Source: Pseudomonas extremorientalis
GTDB lineage: Bacteria; Pseudomonadota; Gammaproteobacteria; Pseudomonadales; Pseudomonadaceae
Direction of reading: 5' to 3'
Assembly (NCBI RefSeq): GCF_001870465.1
Contig: NZ_MDGK01000004.1
Span: forward strand, 1 to 64,000
Length of the DNA stretch: 64,000 nt
The notes under the pieces are model-generated. The model saw only the letters and a list, made by a program, of their open reading frames with translations. It made no database searches and was not told the origin of the DNA. How positions within the stretch are numbered: position 1 is the first letter of the stretch; each line of letters starts with the position of its first letter. The position numbers and the translations under genes were made by a program. This document shows, one piece after another, positions 1 through 8,391 of this stretch.

Positions 1-78
1 TGGTTTTGCAGCAGCGGTTTTAGCGGCTGGCTTGGCGGCTGGTTTTGCAGCAGCGGTTTTAGAGGCTGGCTTGGCAGC
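1..78. repeat. 39-bp tandem repeat inside algP
   Basis: Bases 1-39 and 40-78 are two copies of a 39-bp unit differing at only a few positions. Each encodes 13 residues of the Ala-Lys-Pro tail of AlgP. The array continues in degraded form to about 170 and may extend left of the window. In-frame unit length means that copy-number changes keep the reading frame. Confidence 0.85.
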
Positions 79-573
79 AGCAGGTTTTGCTACGGCTTTA
101 GCGGGTGCCTTGGCAGCAACAGCTTTGCTCGCCGGCTTCTTCGCCGCGCTCGCTGCAACAGCTTTAGCTGGGGTACGAGCGCCCAACACCTTAGCCACGG
201 CTTCCTTCACACGACCTACGCCCTGGGCCAGTTTCAGGCTTTCCTGAGCATCTTTTTTCAGTTGGGAAATGTAGGCGCGGGTTTCAGCTTGGCGATCCTT
301 GAGGGCGTCCAGCAGGTCCTCAAGTTCTTTGACAGCGTCTTTGGCTTTGGCTTGTGCCTTGGCCTTGCCGGCAGTAGCGGCGTCTTGCAGTTTGGTACGG
401 GATTTGTGCAGCTTTTCTTGCGCTTTACCGCGTTGTTTTTCCAGCTTGGCGAGCAGTTTTTCTGCATCGGCCAACGCTTGGGAACAGGCGCTTTCCAGAT
501 GTTCGAGCAAGCTGCCCGAGAGTTGTTGGAGTAAATGCAACGGGGTATTAACAGGCTTCTGTTTGGCCGACAT
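1..573 (-). CDS. algP: AlgP, histone-like alanine/lysine-rich regulator (3' end outside window)
   Basis: Only the first 191 codons are present; the stop lies beyond base 1. The start is the ATG at 573 preceded by AGGAGG. The first ~110 residues are a charged, predicted coiled-coil helical region. From about residue 130 the protein becomes a low-complexity Lys-Pro-Ala-Ala tail, like the C-terminal tail of histone H1. AlgP (AlgR3) of P. aeruginosa is a DNA-binding positive regulator of alginate genes and lies in the same place. The tail is encoded by tandem DNA repeats, so its length is probably variable among strains. Identification is firm; the role here is inferred from P. aeruginosa. Confidence 0.9.
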   Translation of the reverse strand, partial: MSAKQKPVNTPLHLLQQLSGSLLEHLESACSQALADAEKLLAKLEKQRGKAQEKLHKSRTKLQDAATAGKAKAQAKAKDAVKELEDLLDALKDRQAETRAYISQLKKDAQESLKLAQGVGRVKEAVAKVLGARTPAKAVAASAAKKPASKAVAAKAPAKAVAKPAAAKPASKTAAAKPAAKPAAKTAAAKP

Positions 574-765
574 GGTTTACCTCCTGGCTGACGTGGGTGC
601 GGCTCATACTAGCCCTCTGCTCTTACCGCCGCTAGGGCATGTTGACAGTATCGTTTGCCTGGCGTTGCACCGTGAGAAAATTCTTATCGAGATAACGAAA
701 ATACGCGGCACTTTTTACGTCACCACACTGGCATAATCCGTCGCACTTTCGGCGGGAGGATGCCC

Positions 766-1443
766 ATGTCGCGTTACCTTTTTCTTGTGCTTGGCCTGGC
801 GATTTCGGTGGCCAATGCGAGCGAACAATCGCCGGTAAAAAACACCGACCAGAACCAGCACGACCTCGCCTACAGCCTGGGCGCCAGCCTCGGCGAACGC
901 CTGCGCCAGGAGGTTCCCGACTTGCAGATCCAGGCGCTGGTCGAAGGCCTCAAACAAGCCTATCAAGGCAAACCCCTGGCGCTGGACAACGCACGCATCG
1001 AACAGATTCTTGCCCAGCACGAAGCACAAAGCGAAGCTGACGCGCAGGCACCTCAAAGCGAAAAAGCACTCGCGGCCGAACAACAATTCCTGAGCAAAGA
1101 AAAAGCCACAAAGGGTGTGCGCGAGTTGGCGGATGGAATCCTGCTTACCGAGCTCACCCCAGGCACTGGCGACAAGCCGAAGGCCAGCGACCAGGTTCAA
1201 GTGAAGTACGTGGGACGGCTACCCGATGGGACAGTGTTCGACCAGAGCGCGCAACCTCAATGGTTTCGCCTGGACAGTGTGATCAGCGGTTGGAGCAGCG
1301 CGTTGCAACAGATGCCGGTGGGCGCCAAATGGCGCCTGGTGATTCCATCGTCCCAGGCCTATGGCGCCGACGGTGCCGGCGAATTGATCCCGCCCTATAC
1401 ACCCCTGGTGTTCGAGATCGAATTGCTCGGTACCCGACACTGA
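766..1443 (+). CDS. FKBP-type peptidyl-prolyl cis-trans isomerase, exported
   Basis: The 225-residue protein starts with a signal peptide (about residues 1-20, ending near ANAS), so it probably acts in the periplasm. Residues ~25-100 resemble the FKBP N-terminal dimerisation domain. Residues ~125-225 form the FKBP catalytic domain, with VFDQS, VISGW, the MPVGAKWRLVIP block and the AYG loop. An in-frame ATG exists at 760, but GGGAGG at 754-759 is correctly spaced only for the ATG at 766. It is divergent from algP and convergent with algQ, as in P. aeruginosa. Its role would be proline isomerisation during folding of exported proteins. Confidence 0.92.
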   Translation: MSRYLFLVLGLAISVANASEQSPVKNTDQNQHDLAYSLGASLGERLRQEVPDLQIQALVEGLKQAYQGKPLALDNARIEQILAQHEAQSEADAQAPQSEKALAAEQQFLSKEKATKGVRELADGILLTELTPGTGDKPKASDQVQVKYVGRLPDGTVFDQSAQPQWFRLDSVISGWSSALQQMPVGAKWRLVIPSSQAYGADGAGELIPPYTPLVFEIELLGTRH

Positions 1444-1449
1444 GGCAAT

Positions 1450-1480
1450 AAAAAACGGTGCGCCATGCGCACCGTTTTTT
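1450..1480. terminator. bidirectional Rho-independent terminator between FKBP gene and algQ
   Basis: The perfect 8-bp stem CGGTGCGC/GCGCACCG (1456-1463 and 1467-1474) has a CAT loop. It is flanked by a run of A on the left and T on the right, so it can end transcription from both convergent genes. Confidence 0.93.
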
Positions 1481-1499
1481 GTACCGCTATTATCGCGGA

Positions 1500-1958
1500 T
1501 CAAGCCTGGGTAGCAGACTCTTCCTTGTGAGCGTTGTGCAGCACTTCGATCAGGCAGTCTTCCAGCTCGAACCGTTCGTGAAGCAACGCGCCCAATTCCT
1601 TGAATTTATCCGCCACGCAGTTACCGGCATCACACAGGTCGGTGAACTCGAGCAGCTTTTCAGTGATGACGTCGATACGCGGGTAAATGGTTTCCGCCAA
1701 ATCCAGGCCACGCTGATCGTCGAAGGCCTCGGCCTCCTTGGTCAGTTGCTCATAGACACCGAAATGGCCGGCTGACACGTAGTCCACCAACACACCACAA
1801 AAGTCCTGCAACGGTTCACGGTTCTCGGCCAGTGCTTCAGGCTTGGCGCCAAGAGCATCAAAGGCCCGAACCAGTTCGTGACGTGCCTTCAACCAGCTGT
1901 CGATCAGCTTGTGCACCCCACCCCAGCGTTCCTGAGCATTCTGACAACTTTCCAGCAT
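1500..1958 (-). CDS. algQ: AlgQ, Rsd-type anti-sigma-70 factor
   Basis: A 152-residue all-helical protein of Rsd/AlgQ family length. It begins [20 protein letters not shown] and carries the conserved [15 protein letters not shown] and [12 protein letters not shown] blocks. AlgQ (AlgR2) binds region 4 of RpoD and shifts RNA polymerase towards alternative sigma factors; in P. aeruginosa it promotes alginate and siderophore production. The neighbours algP and dsbH-like gene are the same as in P. aeruginosa. It is monocistronic, with a strong terminator directly downstream. Confidence 0.95.
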   Translation of the reverse strand: MLESCQNAQERWGGVHKLIDSWLKARHELVRAFDALGAKPEALAENREPLQDFCGVLVDYVSAGHFGVYEQLTKEAEAFDDQRGLDLAETIYPRIDVITEKLLEFTDLCDAGNCVADKFKELGALLHERFELEDCLIEVLHNAHKEESATQA

Positions 1959-2168
1959 GATGATCTCTCTTCCCTAATAGGGGCGCTGCCGCCTGGTGCC
2001 CGCGCAACACTTCAAGGATAAAGCAGCAGCCGGACAAGGCCGCGTCTGACAAACGGTTTGAACTACACGTGCGGGCCAGATTATGCCCGCATGACTATGG
2101 CTTCAAGGTACGCAGGAGAGAAAGTTCATACAAGTGTTTAATCCCGTCCTACAAACTGCGACCCGATA

Positions 2169-2690
2169 TCAGCGCCTCGCCGGGCGCAAACGTTGGCTCA
2201 AAAACAGCTGTGAAAATTGCATGACGCCCAATATCAACATCCCAATGAAGAACAGCAGGCTCCACTCCGGCAGGCTCAAGTCAAACAGCGTCCAGTTGAT
2301 CTCAACGCAGTCGACGGTGCCTTTGACGGTCAATTGCAGAGCCTGCCAAAACGACAGGTTTTCGATCATGTAATGCAGGCTGGGCCAGCAATCAGCCGAC
2401 TGTCCCGGTGCGGCGTTTTGCAGCAGTACTTGGCGTACGGCGGTAATGGCACCCAGCAGTGCGAAGCCCATGCTCGCCAGCCCATACAGGCAGATAACCG
2501 AGCGCTTGGGGTTATGAAGGGCGGCGACCAGATTGACTAATGTGAAACCGGCCAGGAAACCCCGCTGCATCTGGCACAGGAAGCAAGGACGCAACGAGAC
2601 CCCGAACTCGAGGTAAAACGAGGCGCCCAATGTCAGCGCACCCGCCAGGAACGCAAGGACATACAAGGAGCGTGAAGGGGCCAAAGACAT
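2169..2690 (-). CDS. dsbH: DsbB-family disulfide bond formation protein (DsbH-like)
   Basis: A 173-residue inner-membrane protein with four predicted membrane helices (near residues 8-26, 43-62, 68-88 and 143-162). The CFLC pair (Cys36, Cys39) in the first periplasmic loop and Cys101/Cys128 in the second loop match the two redox pairs DsbB uses to reoxidise DsbA and pass electrons to quinone. In PAO1 the paralogue beside algQ is called DsbH, which is why that symbol is used; a generic dsbB label would be equally correct. It lies on the same strand as algQ, 210 bp upstream of it. Confidence 0.88.
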   Translation of the reverse strand: MSLAPSRSLYVLAFLAGALTLGASFYLEFGVSLRPCFLCQMQRGFLAGFTLVNLVAALHNPKRSVICLYGLASMGFALLGAITAVRQVLLQNAAPGQSADCWPSLHYMIENLSFWQALQLTVKGTVDCVEINWTLFDLSLPEWSLLFFIGMLILGVMQFSQLFLSQRLRPARR

Positions 2691-2926
2691 GCTTTATCCG
2701 CATCGCGAAAGATAGGTCGCTACGGTAGAGGAAAGGCCTGACCGCTTTCAATACATGCTGGAGCAGACGATTCCGCGAGAGGTTAAGGAGATCCCGCCAG
2801 AAGATGGAAGACTTTAGACAACAGAGCGTCGGACTTTGCCCACAATCTCGCTGATAGCTGCTTTCTGAGGTCCTGAGGGATTGGCTGCCAGACATATCCG
2901 AGCCAACCCTCGCCTGTCTTCCTGCC

Positions 2927-4168
2927 TCAAACCCGGGCCGGGACGGGTAACGGTGAAGCCAGCAAACGGTTATCCAGCAACCCCAGCCCTTCCTGGAACA
3001 ATTGGTTACTGCGCTCGGTGTCACCCAGTTGGGCCAACAAGCGCGCCAGCTCGGCGCAGGCCTCAGGGTTACGCTGCACCTGCAGGCTGCTTTCCAGATA
3101 GTCTCGCGCCTTGCCCCACAAACTGTTTTGCAGGCACAGACGGCCCAACGTCAGCAGCAGGCTGGCATCGCCAGGATGATCCTTCAGCCAACCTTCGGCA
3201 AACTTCAGCTGCCGGGCCGGATCGCTGCCACGCAACAGACCATACAGCCGGATCAGGTGGCTGTCGTAACCACGCTTGATGGCGCCGCGCAATGCTTCCT
3301 CAGCCTTGGCGTCGGCGCCCAGTTGACGCAATTGCTCGGCATAGGCCAGGACCAATTGCGGCTCCTGACGCTGAGCGGATGTCAGTTGTTGCCAAGCCCG
3401 TTCAAGGGACTGCAAGCCGGCCTCGCCCTGTTCTTCACGTTGGGCTGCGAGGCTGAGGTTCTCGCCCCACGCACGACGCTCAAGCTCGGCCAGTTCACTG
3501 GCGGGCAGGACTTTGTCCTTGCGCAATTCCGGCAACAGGCGGATCACCGATGACCAGTCGCCCCGCTGCTGATGCAAGCGCTGCAATTGGCGCAGCACCT
3601 GCGCGTTATGGGGATGGCGTTCGTGCATCGCCTGCAAGGTGGTCAGCGCACCCTCCGTATCACCACGGTCCAGTTGCAGTTGGGCATGGCTCAAGGCAAC
3701 CGCCAGCTCGGCCTGGGGCTGACGCTCCAGGGCACGCTCCAGCAAACCATCGGACTCTTCGTAGCGCCCCTGCTCATTGGCAGCACGGGCCGCGCCGAGG
3801 TAGTACAGCAGTGGCTGACGCTCGGCTTCGGCAGCGCGGTGCAGGTGGCGCTCGGCGCTGGCCCATCGGCCTTCGGCGAGGTCCATCTGGCCTTGTTCGA
3901 TGGCGATCTGCACGCGGCGGCTGCGGTTGCGCCGCGACCACGGGTTGACCACGCCACCGGAAGTGGTGACCAGGCTCAGCAGCACGCGGATCAGGTAAAT
4001 CGCCAAACCGATGGCAAACACCGCCACCACGGTCGCCCACAGGCTTGACTCGTAATGCAGCACGTGCGGGTAGGTGACCAGCACGTAACCGGTGTGTTTC
4101 GAAATGCCCACCGCCAGCGCCAGCGCGATGGCAATCGCCAGCACCAGGACCACATAGAAACGTTTCAT
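2927..4168 (-). CDS. hemY: HemY, TPR-containing inner-membrane protein of the heme operon
   Basis: A 413-residue protein with two N-terminal membrane helices (about residues 5-22 and 42-62, the HemY_N domain). A long tetratricopeptide-repeat region faces the periplasm or cytoplasm face. This is the proteobacterial HemY, not the Gram-positive protoporphyrinogen oxidase of the same name; its role in tetrapyrrole synthesis is not settled. The ATG at 4168 is 5 bp from the hemX stop, so it is the last gene of hemC-hemD-hemX-hemY. Confidence 0.95.
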   Translation of the reverse strand: MKRFYVVLVLAIAIALALAVGISKHTGYVLVTYPHVLHYESSLWATVVAVFAIGLAIYLIRVLLSLVTTSGGVVNPWSRRNRSRRVQIAIEQGQMDLAEGRWASAERHLHRAAEAERQPLLYYLGAARAANEQGRYEESDGLLERALERQPQAELAVALSHAQLQLDRGDTEGALTTLQAMHERHPHNAQVLRQLQRLHQQRGDWSSVIRLLPELRKDKVLPASELAELERRAWGENLSLAAQREEQGEAGLQSLERAWQQLTSAQRQEPQLVLAYAEQLRQLGADAKAEEALRGAIKRGYDSHLIRLYGLLRGSDPARQLKFAEGWLKDHPGDASLLLTLGRLCLQNSLWGKARDYLESSLQVQRNPEACAELARLLAQLGDTERSNQLFQEGLGLLDNRLLASPLPVPARV

Positions 4169-4173
4169 CAGCT

Positions 4174-5286
4174 CTACTCCTGCTTCGCCGGCGTCGCCGC
4201 CGCCTTGGCTTCGTCGGCAGACAGATGACGCCGCTCAAGGTACGCCTGCACAGCCGCCAGGCTCGCAGCCAGGTCCGGCGTCACCACCGACACCGCCTTG
4301 GGCTCAAGCTCTGCAATACGCGCCAGCATCGCCTTGCTCTGTGGGTTGTCCTGGTTGAAGTTGTCCTGCAAGACGCTGCGCGCCTCTCCCAGGGAGCGGC
4401 TATAGACTGCCGACTCGCCATTGAGAGCGGCCCATTGTGCTTGCTCCAGGGCCAGGCTCAGGGCCAGGCGCACCTGGTTCAAGCCTTGGCCGGCCAGCAG
4501 CGGGCGGATGTTGTCATCCGGGTTGAAGTCAATGCGGAAGTAGCGGGAAATCTGCTCCCACCATTGGCTCCAGCGGCTTTCGGTGTCCGTGGTCGGGCGG
4601 CCTTGGGAGGCCGGCTCGGTCAACTGGTATTCGGGGGCGATGGCCGCCAACTGCACGACCTGGTCGCGCAAGGCCGCCAATTGCAGGTACAGCCCGGTGC
4701 GGTCCGGCTGCTCGGTGCTACGCAGCGCAGCTAGGCTCTTGGCCAATTGCTCGCGTGCAGCGTAGGAGCCGGGATCGCTTTGTTCGCGAAGAATCTCGTC
4801 GGCACCCTGCACCAGCGCCTGCGCACTGTTGATGTCCTGCAGGGCAGACAGACGCAGGCTCGCCAGGCGAATCAAGTGTTCGGCCTCGGCCAGACGCCAG
4901 TCCTTGCGGCTGGCGCCCAGCACGGTTTCCAGGCGCTGGCTCAGACGTTGCTGGTCGCCCTGCAACTGGGCCACCAAACGACGGCGCTCCTCAAGCTCAT
5001 CCGCACCCGGCAACTGCGCCACGCGCGCCGCCAGTTGTTGCTGGCTTTGCTTGAGGGACTGGGACTGGTCATCGAGGGTCTGCACCTGGCCCAACTGCTG
5101 TTGGCTGCTGGCCTGCAGGGCGCGGACCTGCCAGATCCCCCAACCGCCCGCGGCAACACCGGCGGCGCCGAGCAGCAGGGCGACGATTGCCAGGCCATTG
5201 CCACGGCGCGGCGCGGTGACCGGTGACTCAACCGGCGCATCAAGTGCGGGTTGGGTTTCATCTTTAGGCAAGGCTGTTTCGCTCAC
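4174..5286 (-). CDS. hemX: HemX, membrane-anchored protein of the heme operon
   Basis: A 370-residue protein with a ~30-residue cytoplasmic tail, one membrane helix (about residues 29-50, rich in Ala/Gly/Leu) and a long Gln-rich coiled-coil-forming region (residues ~55-125). Databases often call it uroporphyrinogen-III C-methyltransferase, but there is no SAM-dependent methyltransferase domain, so that label is not supported. It lies between hemD and hemY in the usual gammaproteobacterial order. It may organise tetrapyrrole enzymes at the membrane; this is inference. Confidence 0.94.
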   Translation of the reverse strand: MSETALPKDETQPALDAPVESPVTAPRRGNGLAIVALLLGAAGVAAGGWGIWQVRALQASSQQQLGQVQTLDDQSQSLKQSQQQLAARVAQLPGADELEERRRLVAQLQGDQQRLSQRLETVLGASRKDWRLAEAEHLIRLASLRLSALQDINSAQALVQGADEILREQSDPGSYAAREQLAKSLAALRSTEQPDRTGLYLQLAALRDQVVQLAAIAPEYQLTEPASQGRPTTDTESRWSQWWEQISRYFRIDFNPDDNIRPLLAGQGLNQVRLALSLALEQAQWAALNGESAVYSRSLGEARSVLQDNFNQDNPQSKAMLARIAELEPKAVSVVTPDLAASLAAVQAYLERRHLSADEAKAAATPAKQE

Positions 5287-5304
5287 GTATCCGTCCTTTG
5301 CGTT

Positions 5305-6063
5305 TCAGAGAGTGGGAACGGTATAGCTCCGTATCGCCACTAACAAAGCCGCGGCACTCGCACCACGACAATCCACAACTTTTTCTGCACCGGCGGCCCG
5401 CGCCATCTCATGGACTCGCGGGCTCGGCACGAACAACGGTAGCTGTGCCACTTGCGGCCAATCGGCTCCGGCCAGGGCTTGCAGGTGTAGAAAACCCTGC
5501 CCACTGCTGACCACCAGGCCGTTCAAGCGTTCCAACTGGATGCGTTGCATCAGTACCCCGGCGTCGTAGGCCGGCAGGAAACGGCGATACAACTCCAGAT
5601 AGTCGACACTAGCACCTTGCTCACGCAAACGCTCCGCCAGCAGCTCACGCCCCCCCTCGCCTCGCAGGATCAAGACCTGGGCATCAGGGCGTGCGATAGC
5701 CTCGCGCAACGCAGGCAATTGAAGCAAGGCCTCGCTGTCGTCGCCAGTGGGGGGATAGTGAACGGTGAGGCCGTGATCAGCCAATACCTGCGCGGTGGCG
5801 GCGCCGACACTGAACCATGGCAACTGCGGCCATGCGCGATCCAACTGCGCGACCGCAAGTCGCGCCGCCGGCTTGCTTACTACGATCACCGCGCAGTAGC
5901 GGCTCAGGTCATGGAAGACAGCCTGCTGTTCAGGAGTGACCGGCAGCGGCTCAATATCCAGCAACGGCAAGCTGCTGCTGAAAACCCCCGCATCGGACAA
6001 CGTGGCCGCCAGGGCCATCGATTCCTCGGCAGGCCGCGTCAGCAGCACACGCCATTCGGTCAC
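5305..6063 (-). CDS. hemD: Uroporphyrinogen-III synthase
   Basis: A 252-residue protein with the two-lobed HemD fold. It begins with [20 protein letters not shown]; the LTRP motif is typical of the family. It inverts ring D and cyclises hydroxymethylbilane to uroporphyrinogen III, the last common precursor of heme, siroheme and cobalamin. Its ATG overlaps the hemC stop by 4 bp (6060-6063), indicating translational coupling with the enzyme that supplies its unstable substrate. Confidence 0.95.
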   Translation of the reverse strand: MTEWRVLLTRPAEESMALAATLSDAGVFSSSLPLLDIEPLPVTPEQQAVFHDLSRYCAVIVVSKPAARLAVAQLDRAWPQLPWFSVGAATAQVLADHGLTVHYPPTGDDSEALLQLPALREAIARPDAQVLILRGEGGRELLAERLREQGASVDYLELYRRFLPAYDAGVLMQRIQLERLNGLVVSSGQGFLHLQALAGADWPQVAQLPLFVPSPRVHEMARAAGAEKVVDCRGASAAALLVAIRSYTVPTL

Positions 6064-7001
6064 TGCGGGCCGGCCTCGCCGTAGACTTTTTGCAGAATGG
6101 CACCGGCGCCCTTCTCCAGCAGCGCTTCAGCCACCTGGATACCGAGGGCCGTGGCATCACGTTGCGGGCCACGGACCTCGGCAGTCAGCAGGGTGCCACC
6201 CTCCGGATCACCCACCAGGCCACGCAACCACAGGTTTTCACCTTCGAGCACGGCGTAACAGGCGATCGGCACCTGGCAGCCACCGTTGAGGTGCTTGTTC
6301 AGGGCGCGCTCGGCCGTGACGCGCACTTCGGTATCCTGGTGATCAAGAGGTTTGAGCAGGGCGTGGATTTCTCGGTCGGCGGTACGGCATTCGATGCCAA
6401 CGGCGCCTTGCCCACCGGCGGGCAGGCTGTCCTCGACGCTGATGGCCGAGGTGATGCGGTCTTCAAAACCGAGACGGATCAGGCCGGCGGCGGCGAGGAT
6501 GATCGCGTCATATTCACCGGCATCCAGCTTCGCCAGGCGGGTGTTGACGTTGCCACGCAGGAAGCGGATCTGCAGGTCCGGACGACGAGTCAGCAGCTGC
6601 GCCTGGCGACGCAGGCTCGACGTACCGACGATGCTGCCCAAAGGCAACTCATCCAACGATGCATAAGTATTGGAAACGAAGGCGTCACGCGGGTCTTCAC
6701 GTTCACATATGCAAAACAGGCCCAGGCCTTCTGGAAAGTCCATGGGTACGTCTTTCATCGAATGCACGGCGATGTCGGCTTCGTTTTCCAGCAGCGCGGT
6801 TTCCAGTTCCTTGACGAACAAGCCCTTGCCGCCGATCTTCGACAGTGGCGAGTCGAGCAGCTTGTCGCCACGACTGACCATGGGCACCAGGGACACCTTG
6901 AGGCCAGGGTGGGCCTGCTCAAGGCGTGCTTTGACGTATTCGGCCTGCCACAAGGCCAGGGCGCTTTTACGGGTGGCGATGCGGATTTCGCGAGAGGACA
7001 T
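6060..7001 (-). CDS. hemC: Hydroxymethylbilane synthase (porphobilinogen deaminase)
   Basis: A 313-residue protein with the family blocks [40 protein letters not shown] and AVHSMKDVP. The dipyrromethane-cofactor cysteine sits in [13 protein letters not shown]. It polymerises four porphobilinogens into hydroxymethylbilane in the cytoplasm. It is the first gene of hemC-hemD-hemX-hemY. The 138-bp gap to algR upstream contains a plausible promoter with an ANR/FNR-like box, listed separately. Confidence 0.97.
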   Translation of the reverse strand: MSSREIRIATRKSALALWQAEYVKARLEQAHPGLKVSLVPMVSRGDKLLDSPLSKIGGKGLFVKELETALLENEADIAVHSMKDVPMDFPEGLGLFCICEREDPRDAFVSNTYASLDELPLGSIVGTSSLRRQAQLLTRRPDLQIRFLRGNVNTRLAKLDAGEYDAIILAAAGLIRLGFEDRITSAISVEDSLPAGGQGAVGIECRTADREIHALLKPLDHQDTEVRVTAERALNKHLNGGCQVPIACYAVLEGENLWLRGLVGDPEGGTLLTAEVRGPQRDATALGIQVAEALLEKGAGAILQKVYGEAGPQ

Positions 7002-7031
7002 GGATCAATCCGTACTGAATAGATACGGCAG

Positions 7032-7071
7032 ATAATAACAGCTCAGGCAAATACGCTTTGATTTGAATCAG
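7032..7071 (-). promoter_or_regulatory. Predicted hemC promoter with ANR/FNR-like box
   Basis: On the minus strand a 14-bp dyad CTGATTCAAATCAA (7071-7058) matches the ANR/FNR consensus TTGAT-N4-ATCAA at 9 of 10 positions. Twenty bases further on is TATTAT (7037-7032), a good -10 element, then hemC at 7001. A start point near 7025 would put the box centre at about -40, the position used by FNR-type activators that contact sigma. Positions are seen in the sequence; oxygen control is inferred. Confidence 0.55.
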
Positions 7072-7139
7072 CAAGTGCGGGGCCTCCCTGGCCACCTCGC
7101 ACCGGGATATGGAATGCAGGCCTCGCTACAACCCTTGGG

Positions 7140-7886
7140 CTAAAGCTGCTGCATCATCTTGCGCACACCGGCCACATGCCGTCGGCTGACGATCAACGCG
7201 TCGCCGTTAAGGCCTTTGAGGAAAAGCTGGAAATGCCCCAGGGGCGTGCGCTGCAAACGTTCGATGCGCTCACGGGCCACCAGCGCGTTGCGGTGGATAC
7301 GCACGAAGCGGTCGCCGAACTCATCCTCAAGCGCCTTGAGCGGCTCATCGAGCAGCACTTCGCCGCCCTGGTGACGCAGCGTCACGTACTTGTGATCGGC
7401 AATAAAATAGACCACTTCACCCAGCGGGATAAGTTCGATGCCTTTACGGGTACGGGCGCTGATATGGCTGCGTGGCCCGTTACCACTTTGGGCGGCAGGC
7501 TGAGTCAGGGCGGCAAGCTGGACGCGGGTTGGGCGCTCAGCCTTTTTGAGGGCCTTGAGCAAGGCGTCGCCCACCACCGGTTTGATGAGGAAGCTGACAC
7601 CGCTGGCTTCCAGCGTTTCCGTGGAAAACTCTTCACCGGTTGCGCAAAACACCACGGCAGGTGGCGACTCTCGCTCGCTCAATCGGGCCGCCACTTGCAA
7701 GCCATCGAGGCCCGGCATGCGGATATCGAGCAACACCACATCCGGCTTGAGGCTGTCGATCAGCGTCAACGCCTCTTCGCCCGTGGTGGCGCTCGGCTCT
7801 AATACTGCATAACCCTCGAGCTCACTGACCAGACGGCTCAGTCGCTCGCGGGCTTGGGGTTCGTCATCAACGATCAGGACATTCAT
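7140..7886 (-). CDS. algR: AlgR, LytTR-family response regulator
   Basis: A 248-residue protein, the same length as P. aeruginosa AlgR. The receiver domain (residues 1-~120) has the acidic pair Asp7/Asp8, phospho-acceptor Asp54 in VVLLDIRMPG and the conserved Lys near residue 105. The C-terminal LytTR DNA-binding domain includes ISARTRKGIELIPLGEVVYF and FVRIHRNALVARERIERL. The start chosen is MNVLIVDDEPQ, not an in-frame ATG 11 codons upstream. AlgR controls algD/algC, twitching and other surface traits. The cognate kinase gene algZ/fimS, normally next upstream, is absent. Confidence 0.96.
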   Translation of the reverse strand: MNVLIVDDEPQARERLSRLVSELEGYAVLEPSATTGEEALTLIDSLKPDVVLLDIRMPGLDGLQVAARLSERESPPAVVFCATGEEFSTETLEASGVSFLIKPVVGDALLKALKKAERPTRVQLAALTQPAAQSGNGPRSHISARTRKGIELIPLGEVVYFIADHKYVTLRHQGGEVLLDEPLKALEDEFGDRFVRIHRNALVARERIERLQRTPLGHFQLFLKGLNGDALIVSRRHVAGVRKMMQQL

Positions 7887-8391
7887 ATTGCGCTGGATTC
7901 CTGCGTGAGTCTCGCACAAGGATAGCGTAGACAGGTGCGGTGACTTGCGTCACAGCGATCCACGCTAAGACTAGCGCGAGCGGCAAAAAGTGCCCTGAGA
8001 GTGGCACCCATATTTACCCGGACCTGTTCAATAGCGCCCAAGACCTGCTGCCTTCGGGCATCGTCGTAGGGTTTGCTGATACACAATCCGAATACCCCCC
8101 TTTTTTAATGGATAGTCTGGGCTCTGACCGCATTACCCGACTTTGGTGCATTCACACACTATCAGTCCAACTGTAGACGCTCGCCGAGACGACATTGCTC
8201 AATCGTCAAATATCGTTTCAATAAGCCCCTTTCCTCAGTCTCGTCCTGGACGCGGTCGACGGCAAGGCACTTAGCCATCCTTTGCACAAATAAAAATGCC
8301 GACGACCCGCAGCACCGCGTCCACGGGCAACCCTGTTATTATCGCCGGCACACTTCCATGCCTCTTTATTAAGCAGATCACGAGCGAATCC
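7887..8391. other. 505-bp divergent intergenic region algR-argH
   Basis: This gap separates the divergent algR and argH starts and must hold both promoters. I see no coding sequence: the short open frames have no recognisable domain and no kinase remnant (no H-box or ATPase motif) is visible. There is a possible hairpin GTGCC/GGCAC near 7990-8007 and a T-rich stretch at 8101-8107. A possible -10 for argH, TATTAT, lies near 8337. No operator could be assigned. Confidence 0.6.

Noticed and set aside
1..170. CRISPR-like repeats
   Set aside because: The units are adjacent, have no spacers and are in-frame codons of algP.
2691..2926. Short frames between hemY and the DsbB-like gene
   Set aside because: No ribosome site, domain or conserved look; treated as intergenic.
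4174..5286. HemX as a methyltransferase
   Set aside because: No SAM-binding motif; the common database name is not supported by the sequence.
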